From the NCBI RefSeq assembly GCF_014596525.1, contig NZ_MSJP01000036.1, positions 1 through 59,964 of the forward strand: a stretch of DNA of 59,964 bases, written 5' to 3'. How positions within the stretch are numbered: the first letter of the stretch is position 1; every line of letters starts with the position of its first letter. This stretch comes from Streptomyces sp. CBMA291. GTDB taxonomy: Bacteria; Actinomycetota; Actinomycetes; Streptomycetales; Streptomycetaceae. This document shows, one piece after another, positions 19,054 to 26,999 of this stretch. A model generated the notes under the pieces. That model saw only the letters and a program-made list of their open reading frames with translations. It did no database searches and was not told the DNA's origin. The position numbers were made by a program, and so were the translations under genes.

Positions 19054-19848
19054 ATGGGATCGTTCGGATCGTCTGGATCGACGGGATCGTTCGGATCGAT
19101 GCTCGGTGTCCAGGGCGCGGAACGCCCCGTACGGGGAATCGCCCTGGACATCGGCAGCTCCAGGACCCGCGCCTGGACCCCGGGCGCGGGCGTCTTCGCG
19201 AACGTTCCGTCCGGCCCGGTCCGGCGCGGTCGCGTGACCGAACCGGACTCGCAGCTGCGGCTGCTCCGCAGGCTCGCCGAGGCGGCGCCGGGTGGCGACG
19301 GCCACGACACCGTCGTCATGCTGACCCATCCGGTGCTCGCCGCCCCCGAGGAGCGGGCGGCCGCGCGGCGTCTGGTGGACGCCCTGGGCCCGACCCGGGT
19401 GATCGCCGTGGACAGCGCCCGCGCGGCGGCCGCCTACGCCGCTCCGGCGGGCGACGGCCCCCTCCTCGTGGTCGACCTCGGCGCCCGGCTGACGGAGGTC
19501 ACGCTCGTGGTGGACGGCAACGTCACCGACGCCCGGCTCGCCGAGGTCGGCGTCGACGACCTCCCCGTGTCCGGCAGCGTGCCGGACACGGTGGCCGGGA
19601 CCGCCGCGGACATGGTGAGCGACCTGTGGCGGCGCGACCGCACCGGCGCGGTCCGGGGCGCGCTGCGCCGAGGCGTCCTGGTGACGGGCGGCGGCGCACT
19701 GTGCCTGGACGTGACCGGACGTCTGGCGCATCTCCTGCGGGCCCGGGTCCGACTGGCCAACGACCCGCAGACCAGCGTGGTGAGGGGCGCCGGTCTGATG
19801 CTGGCCTCGGCACTGCGGCACCCGGCGGGAACGCCTCCCCGGGCCTGA
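19054..19848 (+). CDS. Short MreB-like actin-fold protein
   Basis: A 264-residue protein resembling rod-shape protein MreB but about 80 residues shorter. Nucleotide-site motifs are recognisable: DIGSSRTRAW for the phosphate-1 loop, VVDLGARLTEVTLVVDG for phosphate-2, and LVTGGGALCLDVTGRLAHLL for the adenosine loop, followed by DPQTSVVRGAG. The central subdomain is reduced. Such shortened MreB-like proteins occur in Streptomyces beside true MreB and are thought to act in spore-wall or envelope processes. The start is ATG at 19054, after GGAAGCGGCGG. The first 15 codons are 9-base repeats giving Gly-Ser-Phe/Gly-Ser-Thr. An inverted repeat (GAGGCCC/GGGCCTC, 18991-19009) lies upstream. Confidence 0.8.
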   Translation: MGSFGSSGSTGSFGSMLGVQGAERPVRGIALDIGSSRTRAWTPGAGVFANVPSGPVRRGRVTEPDSQLRLLRRLAEAAPGGDGHDTVVMLTHPVLAAPEERAAARRLVDALGPTRVIAVDSARAAAAYAAPAGDGPLLVVDLGARLTEVTLVVDGNVTDARLAEVGVDDLPVSGSVPDTVAGTAADMVSDLWRRDRTGAVRGALRRGVLVTGGGALCLDVTGRLAHLLRARVRLANDPQTSVVRGAGLMLASALRHPAGTPPRA

Positions 19849-19918
19849 CGGCCGGACGCCGCCCTCAGGGACTCCTTCACGACCTCGCACCCTCACGCCG
19901 GGCCTCACGCCGGCCTCA

Positions 19919-19959
19919 CGCCGAAGACCGCCGTCCTTCGCGGGCGGCGGCCTTCGGCG
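19919..19959. terminator. Bidirectional terminator between convergent genes
   Basis: A long hairpin: CGCCGAAG and CCGCCG (19919-19933) pair with CGGCGG and CTTCGGCG (19945-19959), with one mismatch. It sits between the MreB-like gene and the minus-strand Tap-partner gene. Confidence 0.85.
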
Positions 19960-20062
19960 TTCCTCGGGGGCTGTGCCTCCACGGGCCTCCACGGGCCTCA
20001 CGAGCTTCACTGGCTTCACTGGCCGCTACGGCTCGTACGGCCGGTCCCCGGGCCGGGTGGCC

Positions 20063-20632
20063 TCAGGCGGCGAACCCGAGGTTCGTCACGTACTCGTACT
20101 TGCCCCAGTCGGAGCCCAGATCGGCGATCTGGTCCACCCAGGCGTCGTCCAGGGCTCGCTCGTCGCCCGTGACCCAGGCGGCGACGATCCCGTCCCAGCG
20201 CCGGATGTTCAGGCTCCGGAATCCCAGCACCCGTTGGTGCGGCTGGGCCACCTGGGACTGGTTGACCGGGTGGAGTTCGACACGGGTGCCGCCCCGGGAG
20301 TTGAGCCGGGTGAGGAGGTACCGGGCGACGTTGAGCCGACGCACCGCCCAGTAGGCGCGGTCGATCCGGTCCAGATTGACCCTGTTCGGTCGGCGGTCCC
20401 CCGCCAGCCAGGCCTTGAGCGTGCGGTCGGTGACGGTCAGGCCCGCCGCCCGCGCCTGCCGCAGGGCGTGCGGCGACTTGCTCAGATAGTGCAGCCGGGC
20501 GAGGAGCCCGCGCCGACTGGTCACCGGGGAGGCGATGCCCTCGACGAGCCGGTCCAGCTGTCGCGCGGCGGCGGCGCTCCCCTTGATTCCCCGGGCACCG
20601 TAGTGCCCGAAGTCATGGGTGTTTTCGGGCAC
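20063..20632 (-). CDS. Small DNA-binding-like partner of Tap-like protein
   Basis: A 189-residue basic protein whose GTG start directly abuts the stop of the Tap-like gene (TGAGTG), so the two are coupled. It has a helical N-terminus (SAAAARQLDRLVEGIASP), a putative helix-turn-helix (GLTVTDRTLKAWLAGDRRPNRVNLDRIDRAY, about 65-95), and a conserved-looking C-terminal YEYVTNLGF. In chromosome-end loci, tap is paired with tpg, the terminal protein gene of similar size. This sequence does not match the Tpg pattern I know well, so I call it Tpg-like by position only. It could instead be a regulator or replication accessory of a mobile or plasmid-derived element. Confidence 0.6.
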   Translation of the reverse strand: MPENTHDFGHYGARGIKGSAAAARQLDRLVEGIASPVTSRRGLLARLHYLSKSPHALRQARAAGLTVTDRTLKAWLAGDRRPNRVNLDRIDRAYWAVRRLNVARYLLTRLNSRGGTRVELHPVNQSQVAQPHQRVLGFRSLNIRRWDGIVAAWVTGDERALDDAWVDQIADLGSDWGKYEYVTNLGFAA

Positions 20633-22291
20633 TCAGTTCTCCTCCTGCGCCGTGTAGACGTCCTTGACCTTCACTTCCGACACGCCCCGGCCCTCGGGGA
20701 AGACCCGTCGCCAGTCGCCGATGACGTGCAGTTCGTCGGTTCCCATGGCGCGGACGACGGCGAGCCCGGCGTCATGCGCCTTGTAGGCCTTCGTCCAGAG
20801 GTTGGCGAAGGCCTGGGAACGGATGATGTGCATCCAGTCGGGCCGGTACAGCTCCCGGTTGAAGTTCGACTCGCCCATGGTGGCGACGAACTTGGAGTAC
20901 ATCGCCTTCACGTACTCCACCGTGACCTCGTCTCCGGAGCCGATCGCTTCGGCACGCGCGTCACGCAGCGCGTTGCGGAACTTCTCCAGGAGGTTCTCGG
21001 TCGCACCCGAGGTGAAGGACTCGTGCACCACGGGCGGTTCGCACAGTCCGTACGCGGGCGAGGAGAGCCGCAGCAGCAGCCGGAGGGTCGGCTCGGTGAT
21101 CCAGAGCGGTCCCGGCTCGTCGCGGGAGCCGAGCGGGTTCGGAAGGTGCTCGTCGTGCTTCCACTCGGACGGGGTGACGAGATGGACCCCGGCCCGCCGC
21201 CGGTCGTGCGCGCCGCCCGTGTGGTGTTCGAGCGCGCCCAGCGGCAGATGCGTCTTGAGCGCGCTGAGGTAGGCGCCGTTGATGTCGAGCGCCGTGATCT
21301 CCTGCGGACCCTCGGGCAGTGCGGAACGGGTCCACTTGGGGCGCGCCTCCCAGATCTCGTCCGCTCCGCGCGAGGTCTTCTTCCGCAGGATGCCGGGGAG
21401 CGGGGGGTGCCCGACGATCTCGTAGCGGGCTCCGGTGCGGCACAGATCAAGCAGGGCCATGGCGTCGGGAATGGCCGTCCGCACGAGGTCGGCGGTGGCC
21501 GCCTCGGTGTCGCCGCCGTGCCGCTCCAGCGCCTCGCGCACGGACTCCTGGACGGTCCCCAGGGGCGTGGGCGCGGCATCCTGGAACGCCCGCCGGGTCG
21601 GCGTCCGCACCGGACGCTCCTTCTTCCCGGGGGTCGAGGCCGGGGCGGGGTCCTTCTTCGCGGGGTCCGGGCCAGGGGTGGCGGGGTCCCTCTTCGCGGG
21701 GGCCGAGCCCCGGATGGCGAGGGCCTCCTTCGCAGGGGCTTGAGAAGTCGGTTCCTGCTCCGCCGGGGCAAGGGCAAGAAGAGGGACGGAAGCCGGAACC
21801 GGGGCCGGGACGGTCGGCGCGGCGCCGCCGCACTCGGCGGGGTCGAGGTGCTGGGCGAACCCCTCGACCTCGTCACGCGCCGGATGCCCGCACAGCACGC
21901 ACGGACGCGGTACGGCCGCCTCCTCGAGGCCCTCCTCCGAGGCTGCGGTTTCCGGGGCTACGGTTTCCGGGGCCGCGCCTTCCGGAGCCAGGGCCTCCCG
22001 GGTCGCACCTTCCAGGGCGGCGGGCCCTCGGCTGGGCTCCGTCTCGGCGGCTTCGAGTCGGGTGCGCAGCCCGTCGAGGAGGTAGGCGTAGCGCGTCCTG
22101 GTCTCGCCTGACGGTTCACGGCCGGTCTCCCAGCCGGTCAGGGTGGACGGGCTGACGCCGAGCGCCCTGGCCACCTGAGCCTTGGTCAGCCGCGCGGTCT
22201 CCCGCAGCCGTACCCGCTCTTCGGGGGCGGGTAGTTCCGCCTCCGGCACGACGCCCGCCAGGAGTGCGTCGACCGCGTCGAAGTCCGTCAC
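20633..22291 (-). CDS. Tap-like telomere-associated protein
   Basis: A 552-residue protein. The N-terminal helix-turn-helix (LTKAQVARALGVSPSTLTGWETG, about 33-56) is followed by a zinc-ribbon-like CVLCGHPARDE segment, a long Pro/Ala/Lys-rich linker (150-245) and a conserved C-terminal domain. That domain contains ITALDINGAYLSALKTHLPLG, SFTSGATENLLEKFR, KAMYSKFVATMGESN and WMHIIRSQAFANLWTKAYK, the strongest block. These match the Tap family, which recruits the terminal protein to Streptomyces telomeres. It is shorter than classical Tap (about 740 residues). GTG at 22291. It is followed without a gap by the 189-residue gene. No telomere palindromes are seen nearby, so this may be an internal or plasmid-derived copy. 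Confidence 0.8.
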   Translation of the reverse strand: MTDFDAVDALLAGVVPEAELPAPEERVRLRETARLTKAQVARALGVSPSTLTGWETGREPSGETRTRYAYLLDGLRTRLEAAETEPSRGPAALEGATREALAPEGAAPETVAPETAASEEGLEEAAVPRPCVLCGHPARDEVEGFAQHLDPAECGGAAPTVPAPVPASVPLLALAPAEQEPTSQAPAKEALAIRGSAPAKRDPATPGPDPAKKDPAPASTPGKKERPVRTPTRRAFQDAAPTPLGTVQESVREALERHGGDTEAATADLVRTAIPDAMALLDLCRTGARYEIVGHPPLPGILRKKTSRGADEIWEARPKWTRSALPEGPQEITALDINGAYLSALKTHLPLGALEHHTGGAHDRRRAGVHLVTPSEWKHDEHLPNPLGSRDEPGPLWITEPTLRLLLRLSSPAYGLCEPPVVHESFTSGATENLLEKFRNALRDARAEAIGSGDEVTVEYVKAMYSKFVATMGESNFNRELYRPDWMHIIRSQAFANLWTKAYKAHDAGLAVVRAMGTDELHVIGDWRRVFPEGRGVSEVKVKDVYTAQEEN

Positions 22292-22626
22292 TGCCGCCCC
22301 GCCTCCACAACCCGCTCCACGGCCGCCACCCTACCCGTCGGCCCCGGACGCGGCCGGTTCCGGGGCGTGCGCCCGGCGGCACCTCCGGCGGTCTCGGTGT
22401 CCTCGGTGGCGCCTCGGGAAGTCCGGGAACGACAGAGCCCCGGCTGGACGGGGGATTCCAACCGGGGCCGATCTGCCGCGACGGGAAGAGCGGTCACCTC
22501 TGGGGGGGACCTGGGGACCGGGCCCCTTCGCCGTCACACAAGTATGAACGGTAAACCTTTCCCGAATGTTCCGAGCATTCCCGTGTGGGTGATGTGAGTC
22601 ACCTCACCCGATTTCGCCGGTTCTCG
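22292..22626. other. Gene-free stretch between minus-strand genes
   Basis: It separates the deacetylase stop from the Tap-like gene start. It holds short inverted repeats only (GAATG/CATTC at 22564-22580 and GGTGA/TCACC at 22588-22603) that might end deacetylase transcription. The AT-richer 22540-22610 is the likely promoter-proximal or terminator zone. No gene is supported. Confidence 0.45.
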
Positions 22627-23400
22627 TCAGTCTTTTTCGGGCCGGTAGACGGCACCCGGTTCCGCCTTGCCGGGGGCGAGGAGTTCCGGGACCGTCACGA
22701 ACGTGAAGCCGCGCCGCTTCAGTTCGTCGATGATCGGCGGCACGGCGGGGACCGTGCCGTCGTAGATGTCGTGGAGCAGGATGATGCCGTCGCCGTGCGC
22801 CTGGTCCAGCACGCGCTGTCGAATGAGATCCGAGTCGGTGGTGGAGTAGTCCTTGGCGGTGATGCTCCACAGGACCTGGGCGAGACCGAGTTCCCGGCTG
22901 ACCTCGGAGACCGTGTCGTCGGTACGGCCCTGGGGCGGGCGCATGAGGGTGGGCCTGCGGCCGGTGATCTTCTCGACGGCGTCCTGGGTCCTGGACAGCT
23001 CGTCGCGGACCTCCGAGGCGTCGAGGTCGGTCAGGATGCGGTGGGTCCAGGTGTGGTTGGCGACCTCGTGCCCCTCGTCGGCTATGCGCCTGACGACCTG
23101 CGGGTAGCGGTCGACGTGCTTGCTGCCCAGCAGGAAGAAGGTCGCGGGGACCTGCTTCTCCTTGAGGATGTCGAGGAGCCGGGGAGTGTCCTTGCCGGGC
23201 CCGGCGTCGAAGGTCAGCGCGATGCACTTGACCTTGGCGCAGTCGACGCGGCGCGCGTCGCCGCCCGTCTTGCCGTCCGACCGGGCGTCCTCCGGAGTCA
23301 CCGTGTCCATGCCGCAGCCGCCGAGCGTCAGCGCCAGCGACACAGCGGCGAGCACCGCGACGCCCGCTCCCTTGCGTCGCGCCAGCCTGGATCGGAACAT
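22627..23400 (-). CDS. Polysaccharide deacetylase lipoprotein
   Basis: A 257-residue exported lipoprotein. The signal peptide ends in the lipobox LGGC (Cys29). A NodB-homology carbohydrate esterase 4 domain spans about 58-245. Motif 1 reads TFDAGP (D65 present, second Asp replaced by Ala66), motif 2 is HTWTH, motif 3 RPPQG and motif 5 ILLHD. Such enzymes remove acetyl groups from peptidoglycan, chitin or exopolysaccharide with a divalent metal held by Asp-His-His. The Ala in motif 1 removes the second aspartate of the usual DD pair, which may weaken metal binding. Monocistronic, with a long repeat-bearing upstream region. Confidence 0.88.
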   Translation of the reverse strand: MFRSRLARRKGAGVAVLAAVSLALTLGGCGMDTVTPEDARSDGKTGGDARRVDCAKVKCIALTFDAGPGKDTPRLLDILKEKQVPATFFLLGSKHVDRYPQVVRRIADEGHEVANHTWTHRILTDLDASEVRDELSRTQDAVEKITGRRPTLMRPPQGRTDDTVSEVSRELGLAQVLWSITAKDYSTTDSDLIRQRVLDQAHGDGIILLHDIYDGTVPAVPPIIDELKRRGFTFVTVPELLAPGKAEPGAVYRPEKD

Positions 23401-23769
23401 GTCGTAACCCGCCTTCCCCGTCAGTCCTTCGAGACAGCCGGAACCGCCTGGTCAGGGCGGTTCACTCAACCGATCAAGAACTCTACACACGGTGTATAGC
23501 GCCATCACGGGCGGGGTAGGCGCGGCCCCTGCCGGACACCTGCGGCACCTGCGAAGCCTCCGCTCCGACTCGGGGCCGCCATCGGCTCGTGGCGGGTTCG
23601 CCCGAGGAGTGCCGCGCCCTCTGCTCCCGTTCGAGCACATGGGACCGACAGCACGGCGTTCGCCGCCCCCGACAGGCCGGGACATCGCGGTACCCCGCCC
23701 AAGGACTCCCCCAGCCTCGGTCCCCAGGACCAGAGCGAAGCCGACGTTCTACGCGGCGCAGCCCCTTCG

Positions 23770-23895
23770 CGCACACGTCACGGTTCTCGCACACGTCACG
23801 GACAGGCAGACATTCACGGACCGCACACACCTCACGGACGCACACGCGCCATAGGCCACGCATGTGTCATAGGCCGCACATGTGTCATGGGCCGC
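23770..23895. repeat. Seven-unit degenerate 18-bp tandem array
   Basis: Seven consecutive 18-base units align end to end. The first two start CGCACACGTCACGG and the last two read xCATGTGTCATrGGCCGC, with units 3-5 intermediate. It ends 27 bases before the stop of the next minus-strand gene. It lies in a 522-base gene-free region (23401-23922) upstream of the deacetylase, which otherwise shows only a short TACAC/GTGTA repeat near 23482-23496. Confidence 0.75.
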
Positions 23896-23922
23896 TTACT
23901 TCCACAACCCACGGTTCCGCCC

Positions 23923-24300
23923 TCAGCGGGAGGCCAGCAGCAGTCGAGCCTCGGTCTCCTGGTCGCCGGAGACCGCTTGCAGGGACTGGATGTCGAAGCC
24001 GACGGCAAGCACCTTCTCGACCTCGTCGACGGCGTGGTAGCCGCCGGTGAGCGTGGCGCCGACCGGCGCCGACAGGTGGGTGGGGCGCACGCCCCGGTGT
24101 GGCCCTCCCGCCGTGTCGAAGGTGGCCGCCCAGACGGTGACAGCCGGGCCCGTGGACCCCTCCGGGCTCGGGGGCGCCCCGTCCTCCAGTTGGTAGACGC
24201 CGTCGAGGACGTCGAAGACGGCTTGGGCGTCCTCCTGGCAGCAGCCACTGAGCTGCACGGTGACGTCGGTGTCGATGTGCATGTCGGCCACGTCGCTCAT
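23923..24300 (-). CDS. Conserved hypothetical protein, 125 aa
   Basis: A 125-residue acidic protein of unknown function. It starts MSDVADMHIDTDVTVQLSG and has a mixed alpha/beta pattern (DAQAVFDVLDGVYQL helix, AVTVWAATFDTA strand, YHAVDEVEKVLAVGFDIQSL helix-strand) that suggests a small compact domain. No catalytic or metal motif is visible; CC at residues 20-21 are the only cysteines. The start is the ATG at 24300 with GAGGAG upstream; the frame stays open much further upstream but only through the next gene. It is probably the last gene after the DUF6397-like gene, separated by 140 bases. Confidence 0.75.
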   Translation of the reverse strand: MSDVADMHIDTDVTVQLSGCCQEDAQAVFDVLDGVYQLEDGAPPSPEGSTGPAVTVWAATFDTAGGPHRGVRPTHLSAPVGATLTGGYHAVDEVEKVLAVGFDIQSLQAVSGDQETEARLLLASR

Positions 24301-24440
24301 CTCCTCGCGCCCGCCGGTCGCGCCCTGCGTCCCCCCTCGCGCCCGGCATACCGGCCCACTCCTCATGTCACGTCTCCAGCATCCCTCTCGGGACCCCCGC
24401 CCGCGAGGCCCGGCCTCCTTCCCGTCGGCGGTCCCGCCAC

Positions 24441-25634
24441 TCAGGGCCATGTGGTCGCGCGCCCGCGCCGGGAACCCCGCCGGGGACCCCTCGCCGCCTT
24501 CCCACGCCGGAACCGGGCGAGCAGCCCGCCCCGAGTCGACCTGCCGGGCCTTCGCTCGACCAGCACCGCCGTCCCGATCGACGGCACCCCTGCCGAAGCC
24601 ACCGCGTCCGGCAACCGGGACGCCGACGAAAGCGAAGGCGAAGGCACTGCCACGGCCGGTGAGGGCACCACGGCCGGCGACGACGCCACGGTCGACGGCA
24701 GCGAGAGCGGCACCGCGACAGGTGCCACCGAGAGCGGCGCCGCGACCGGCGGCACGGACGGTCCCGCAGTCGGCGGCATCGCAGGCGTGGGCGGCACCGA
24801 ACGGACGGGCGGCACCGAGGGCGCCACGTCCGTCCACGACCGCAGCCCGCTCCTCACGCCCCACTCGCCCGGATGCGGTGCCTGCCGGTCGCCTCGGGCT
24901 TCGTCCAGGGCCAGCGCCAGGCTCAGCCGATGCCAGAGGATCTCGTCCGGGTCGTCGGCCCTCATCAGCCGCTCGACGAGGTCCCGGGTCGACTCGGCCC
25001 GCGCCGGGACCCCCGGGGGCGGCGGCGGGCGCAGCCGGTCGAGGTGATGACGCTCGTACGGGTCGTCGACGACCTCGGCCACCTGGACCGGGTCGAGCAG
25101 GGCGGCGATGGCCGCGGCCTTGGCCCACGGGTCGCCCGTGGCTCGGAGCTGCACTCCGAGCCTGCGGGCCCGCCAGTTCCTGGGGCGCAGGTCCTCGCCG
25201 GCGGCGAGGCGGTCCCGGAGTTCCCGGGGGAGCCGCCCGGTGAGCAGCTCGGGGCAGAGGAGGCCGAACTCGGCGACCTCTTCGGCGAGGTACGTCCACA
25301 CCACCGCCCGGTAGCGGTTCAGGGAGAACCGCACCGGGTTGAGGTGCCCGGTCCTGACCAGCCGGGTGAACCGCTCGGGCGTGATCTCCAGAAGCGCGGC
25401 GGCCTCGCCCGTGCCGATCGCCCGCACCCGGTCGCGCAGCCCCGCAGGGAAGTCGGGCGCGGCTTTGAACCGGTCGATCTCACGCTGTTCGACCCGCCGC
25501 CGCCCGCTCTCCCCCGCCGGTACCGTCCTCACCAGGCCCAGTTGGACCGCGAGCTGGAACTCGTCGCGCCTCAACTCCAGTTCTTGTGCGGCCCGCCCCG
25601 GTGTCACCGTGCGCATGCCCTCGTCGACCGTCAT
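24441..25634 (-). CDS. DUF6397-like protein with duplicated HTH-type domain
   Basis: A 397-residue protein with two MerR/helix-turn-helix-like segments: PGRAAQELELRRDEFQLAVQLGLVRTV near residue 12, and IGTGEAAALLEITPERFTRLVRTGHL near 72. A conserved helical region (GLLCPELLTGRLPRELRDRL, RNWRARRLGVQLRATGDPWAKAAA) extends to about 240. The remaining third is low-complexity Pro/Ser/Val/Ala ending in a strongly basic tail. It resembles a Streptomyces-specific family annotated DUF6397. The HTH pair suggests DNA binding. The start is ATG at 25634. Two DnaA boxes lie about 100 bases upstream. Confidence 0.75.
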   Translation of the reverse strand: MTVDEGMRTVTPGRAAQELELRRDEFQLAVQLGLVRTVPAGESGRRRVEQREIDRFKAAPDFPAGLRDRVRAIGTGEAAALLEITPERFTRLVRTGHLNPVRFSLNRYRAVVWTYLAEEVAEFGLLCPELLTGRLPRELRDRLAAGEDLRPRNWRARRLGVQLRATGDPWAKAAAIAALLDPVQVAEVVDDPYERHHLDRLRPPPPPGVPARAESTRDLVERLMRADDPDEILWHRLSLALALDEARGDRQAPHPGEWGVRSGLRSWTDVAPSVPPVRSVPPTPAMPPTAGPSVPPVAAPLSVAPVAVPLSLPSTVASSPAVVPSPAVAVPSPSLSSASRLPDAVASAGVPSIGTAVLVERRPGRSTRGGLLARFRRGKAARGPRRGSRRGRATTWP

Positions 25635-25732
25635 GCCGTGGCCCTCCCCCGTATGTCTGTGTGCTCTCCGTGTCGCGGACCTCTCGGACCCGCCCCACGA
25701 AAGTAACTCAGAGTGAGGAAGTGTGCACGACC

Positions 25733-25755
25733 TGTGGATAACTCTCTGTGGATAA
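25733..25755. promoter_or_regulatory. Pair of consensus DnaA boxes
   Basis: Two perfect TGTGGATAA sequences (25733-25741 and 25747-25755), the complement of the DnaA box TTATCCACA, occur as direct repeats 14 bases apart. They lie between the DUF6397-like start and the roadblock gene stop. Confidence 0.8.
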
Positions 25756-25769
25756 CTTCCCTCAGGGCC

Positions 25770-26174
25770 TCAGAACACCCCACCGCCCGGCTGTCGCGCC
25801 TCCACGGCGAGGTGCTCGCCGACCCGGTTGACCAGCAGCGTCATCTCGTACGCCACCTGACCGACGTCCGCTTCCGCCGCGCTCAGCACACACAGGCAAC
25901 TTCCCTCCCCCGCCGCGGTGACGAAGAGCAGCGCCTCGTCGAACTCGACCATCGTCTGGCGTGCCCTGCCCGCCCGGAAGTGCCTGCCCGAGCCCCGCGC
26001 GAGGCTGTGGAGCCCGGAGGAGACGGCCGCCAGATGCTCGGCGTCCTCCCGCGCGAGCCCGCTGCTCGCCCCCGTCACCAGGCCGTCGTTCGACAGCACC
26101 AGTGCGTGCCGTATGGAGCCGACGCGTTGGGTCAGGTCGTCGAGCAGCCAGTCCAGTCCCTTGTCCAGTGCCAT
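25770..26174 (-). CDS. Roadblock/LC7 domain protein
   Basis: A 134-residue single-domain protein of the roadblock/LC7 (MglB-like) family. It begins MALDKGLDWLLDDLTQRVGSIRHALVLSNDGL, then SSGLAREDAEHLAAVSSGLHSLARG and a C-terminal strand-helix pattern with GQVAYEMTLLVNRVGEHL. In Streptomyces, roadblock genes normally lie in conservon-type operons with a sensor kinase, DUF742 and a small GTPase; none of these is adjacent here, so this is an orphan. The ATG at 26174 has GGGGGAGGA upstream. It probably regulates a small Ras-like GTPase elsewhere. Confidence 0.85.
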   Translation of the reverse strand: MALDKGLDWLLDDLTQRVGSIRHALVLSNDGLVTGASSGLAREDAEHLAAVSSGLHSLARGSGRHFRAGRARQTMVEFDEALLFVTAAGEGSCLCVLSAAEADVGQVAYEMTLLVNRVGEHLAVEARQPGGGVF

Positions 26175-26484
26175 CAGTGGTCCTCCCCCTGCATGGTGCG
26201 TTCCCTCCGGCCGGGACCCCCGTGGTCCGGGCCGCCATGGTCCGCCGTATCGCCGCAAGCCTTACGCACTGTCGTGGACAGAGCAAGCACTGCACACCGC
26301 CGCGCGTTCCGCCAGGAACCCTGCCCACCTGGCCGAATCCTGATGCGGATCAACTGGCTTCGGTCGGAGACGGCGGAAGCGGAACCACTTCCCGATGTTC
26401 GATGTCAACGCACCCTTCTGCCAGGGCACTTCACTGTCTACGGTGGACATGCCGGGCAGTCGTGCCCGGGAGAGGCGGTGGAGT
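26175..26484. other. Divergent promoter region, no gene
   Basis: It lies between the roadblock gene and the plus-strand hypothetical gene. It should contain two outward promoters; no convincing operator or hairpin was found. Confidence 0.4.
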
Positions 26485-26820
26485 GTGGCACGAGTACCCG
26501 GGAAACTGCGCGGACTCCTTCCCTCCGCCCGGCGCGCGCCGGGGGCCGAAGCACCCGCCCCCGCGCGCCCCCGGCAGGGACACAATCTCTTCGAGGCGGC
26601 GGCGGAGTACGTGGCCGCGTGCGCAGAGGACGATCAGGCGCGGGCCGAGGAGGCGGCGAGCCGGGTCTCCCCGGGAATGCTGTCGTTCGGCGTCAACGAA
26701 CTGGCCTGCCGGGCACTGCTGACGCTGGCCCGGGAGCGGAACGAGTCGCCGGGCGCCGTGGCACGCTCGCTCCTCGGCCTCCGGGAGGAACCGGCCCGGC
26801 ACCCCGCAGGCGGAGCCTGA
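26485..26820 (+). CDS. Conserved hypothetical protein, 111 aa
   Basis: A small helical protein with an N-terminal basic, Pro/Ala-rich stretch (residues 1-32) and a helical core: NLFEAAAEYVAACAEDDQARAEEAASRVS, then SFGVNELACRALLTLARERNESPGAVARSLL. The core resembles small Streptomyces proteins of unknown function. The GTG at 26485 is chosen because AGAGG lies nine bases before it and the core begins soon after; an in-frame ATG at 26395 would add 30 unlikely residues. No function is assigned. Confidence 0.6.
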   Translation: MARVPGKLRGLLPSARRAPGAEAPAPARPRQGHNLFEAAAEYVAACAEDDQARAEEAASRVSPGMLSFGVNELACRALLTLARERNESPGAVARSLLGLREEPARHPAGGA

Positions 26821-26999
26821 TTCCCGCACACGGAGCCTGTCTTCCGGCCGAGCGGTGCCTGGCTTCCCCGCCGTGCGGATCCTGATTCCCAGCCACCGCG
26901 CAAGGGGTCGTTTCGGCGATAGAGGTCACGGCGACGGAGTATGGACAGTTCTCCCTCCGGGCCGGTTAAGGTGCGCCGACTACCGGACGGGAGGCCGTG

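Noticed and set aside
20063..22291. Chromosome end.
   Set aside because: A Tap-like gene alone is not evidence of a telomere; no terminal palindromes are seen and normal genes continue on both sides.
25733..25755. Chromosomal replication origin.
   Set aside because: Only two DnaA boxes; no dnaA, dnaN or gyrB neighbours and no clustered boxes.
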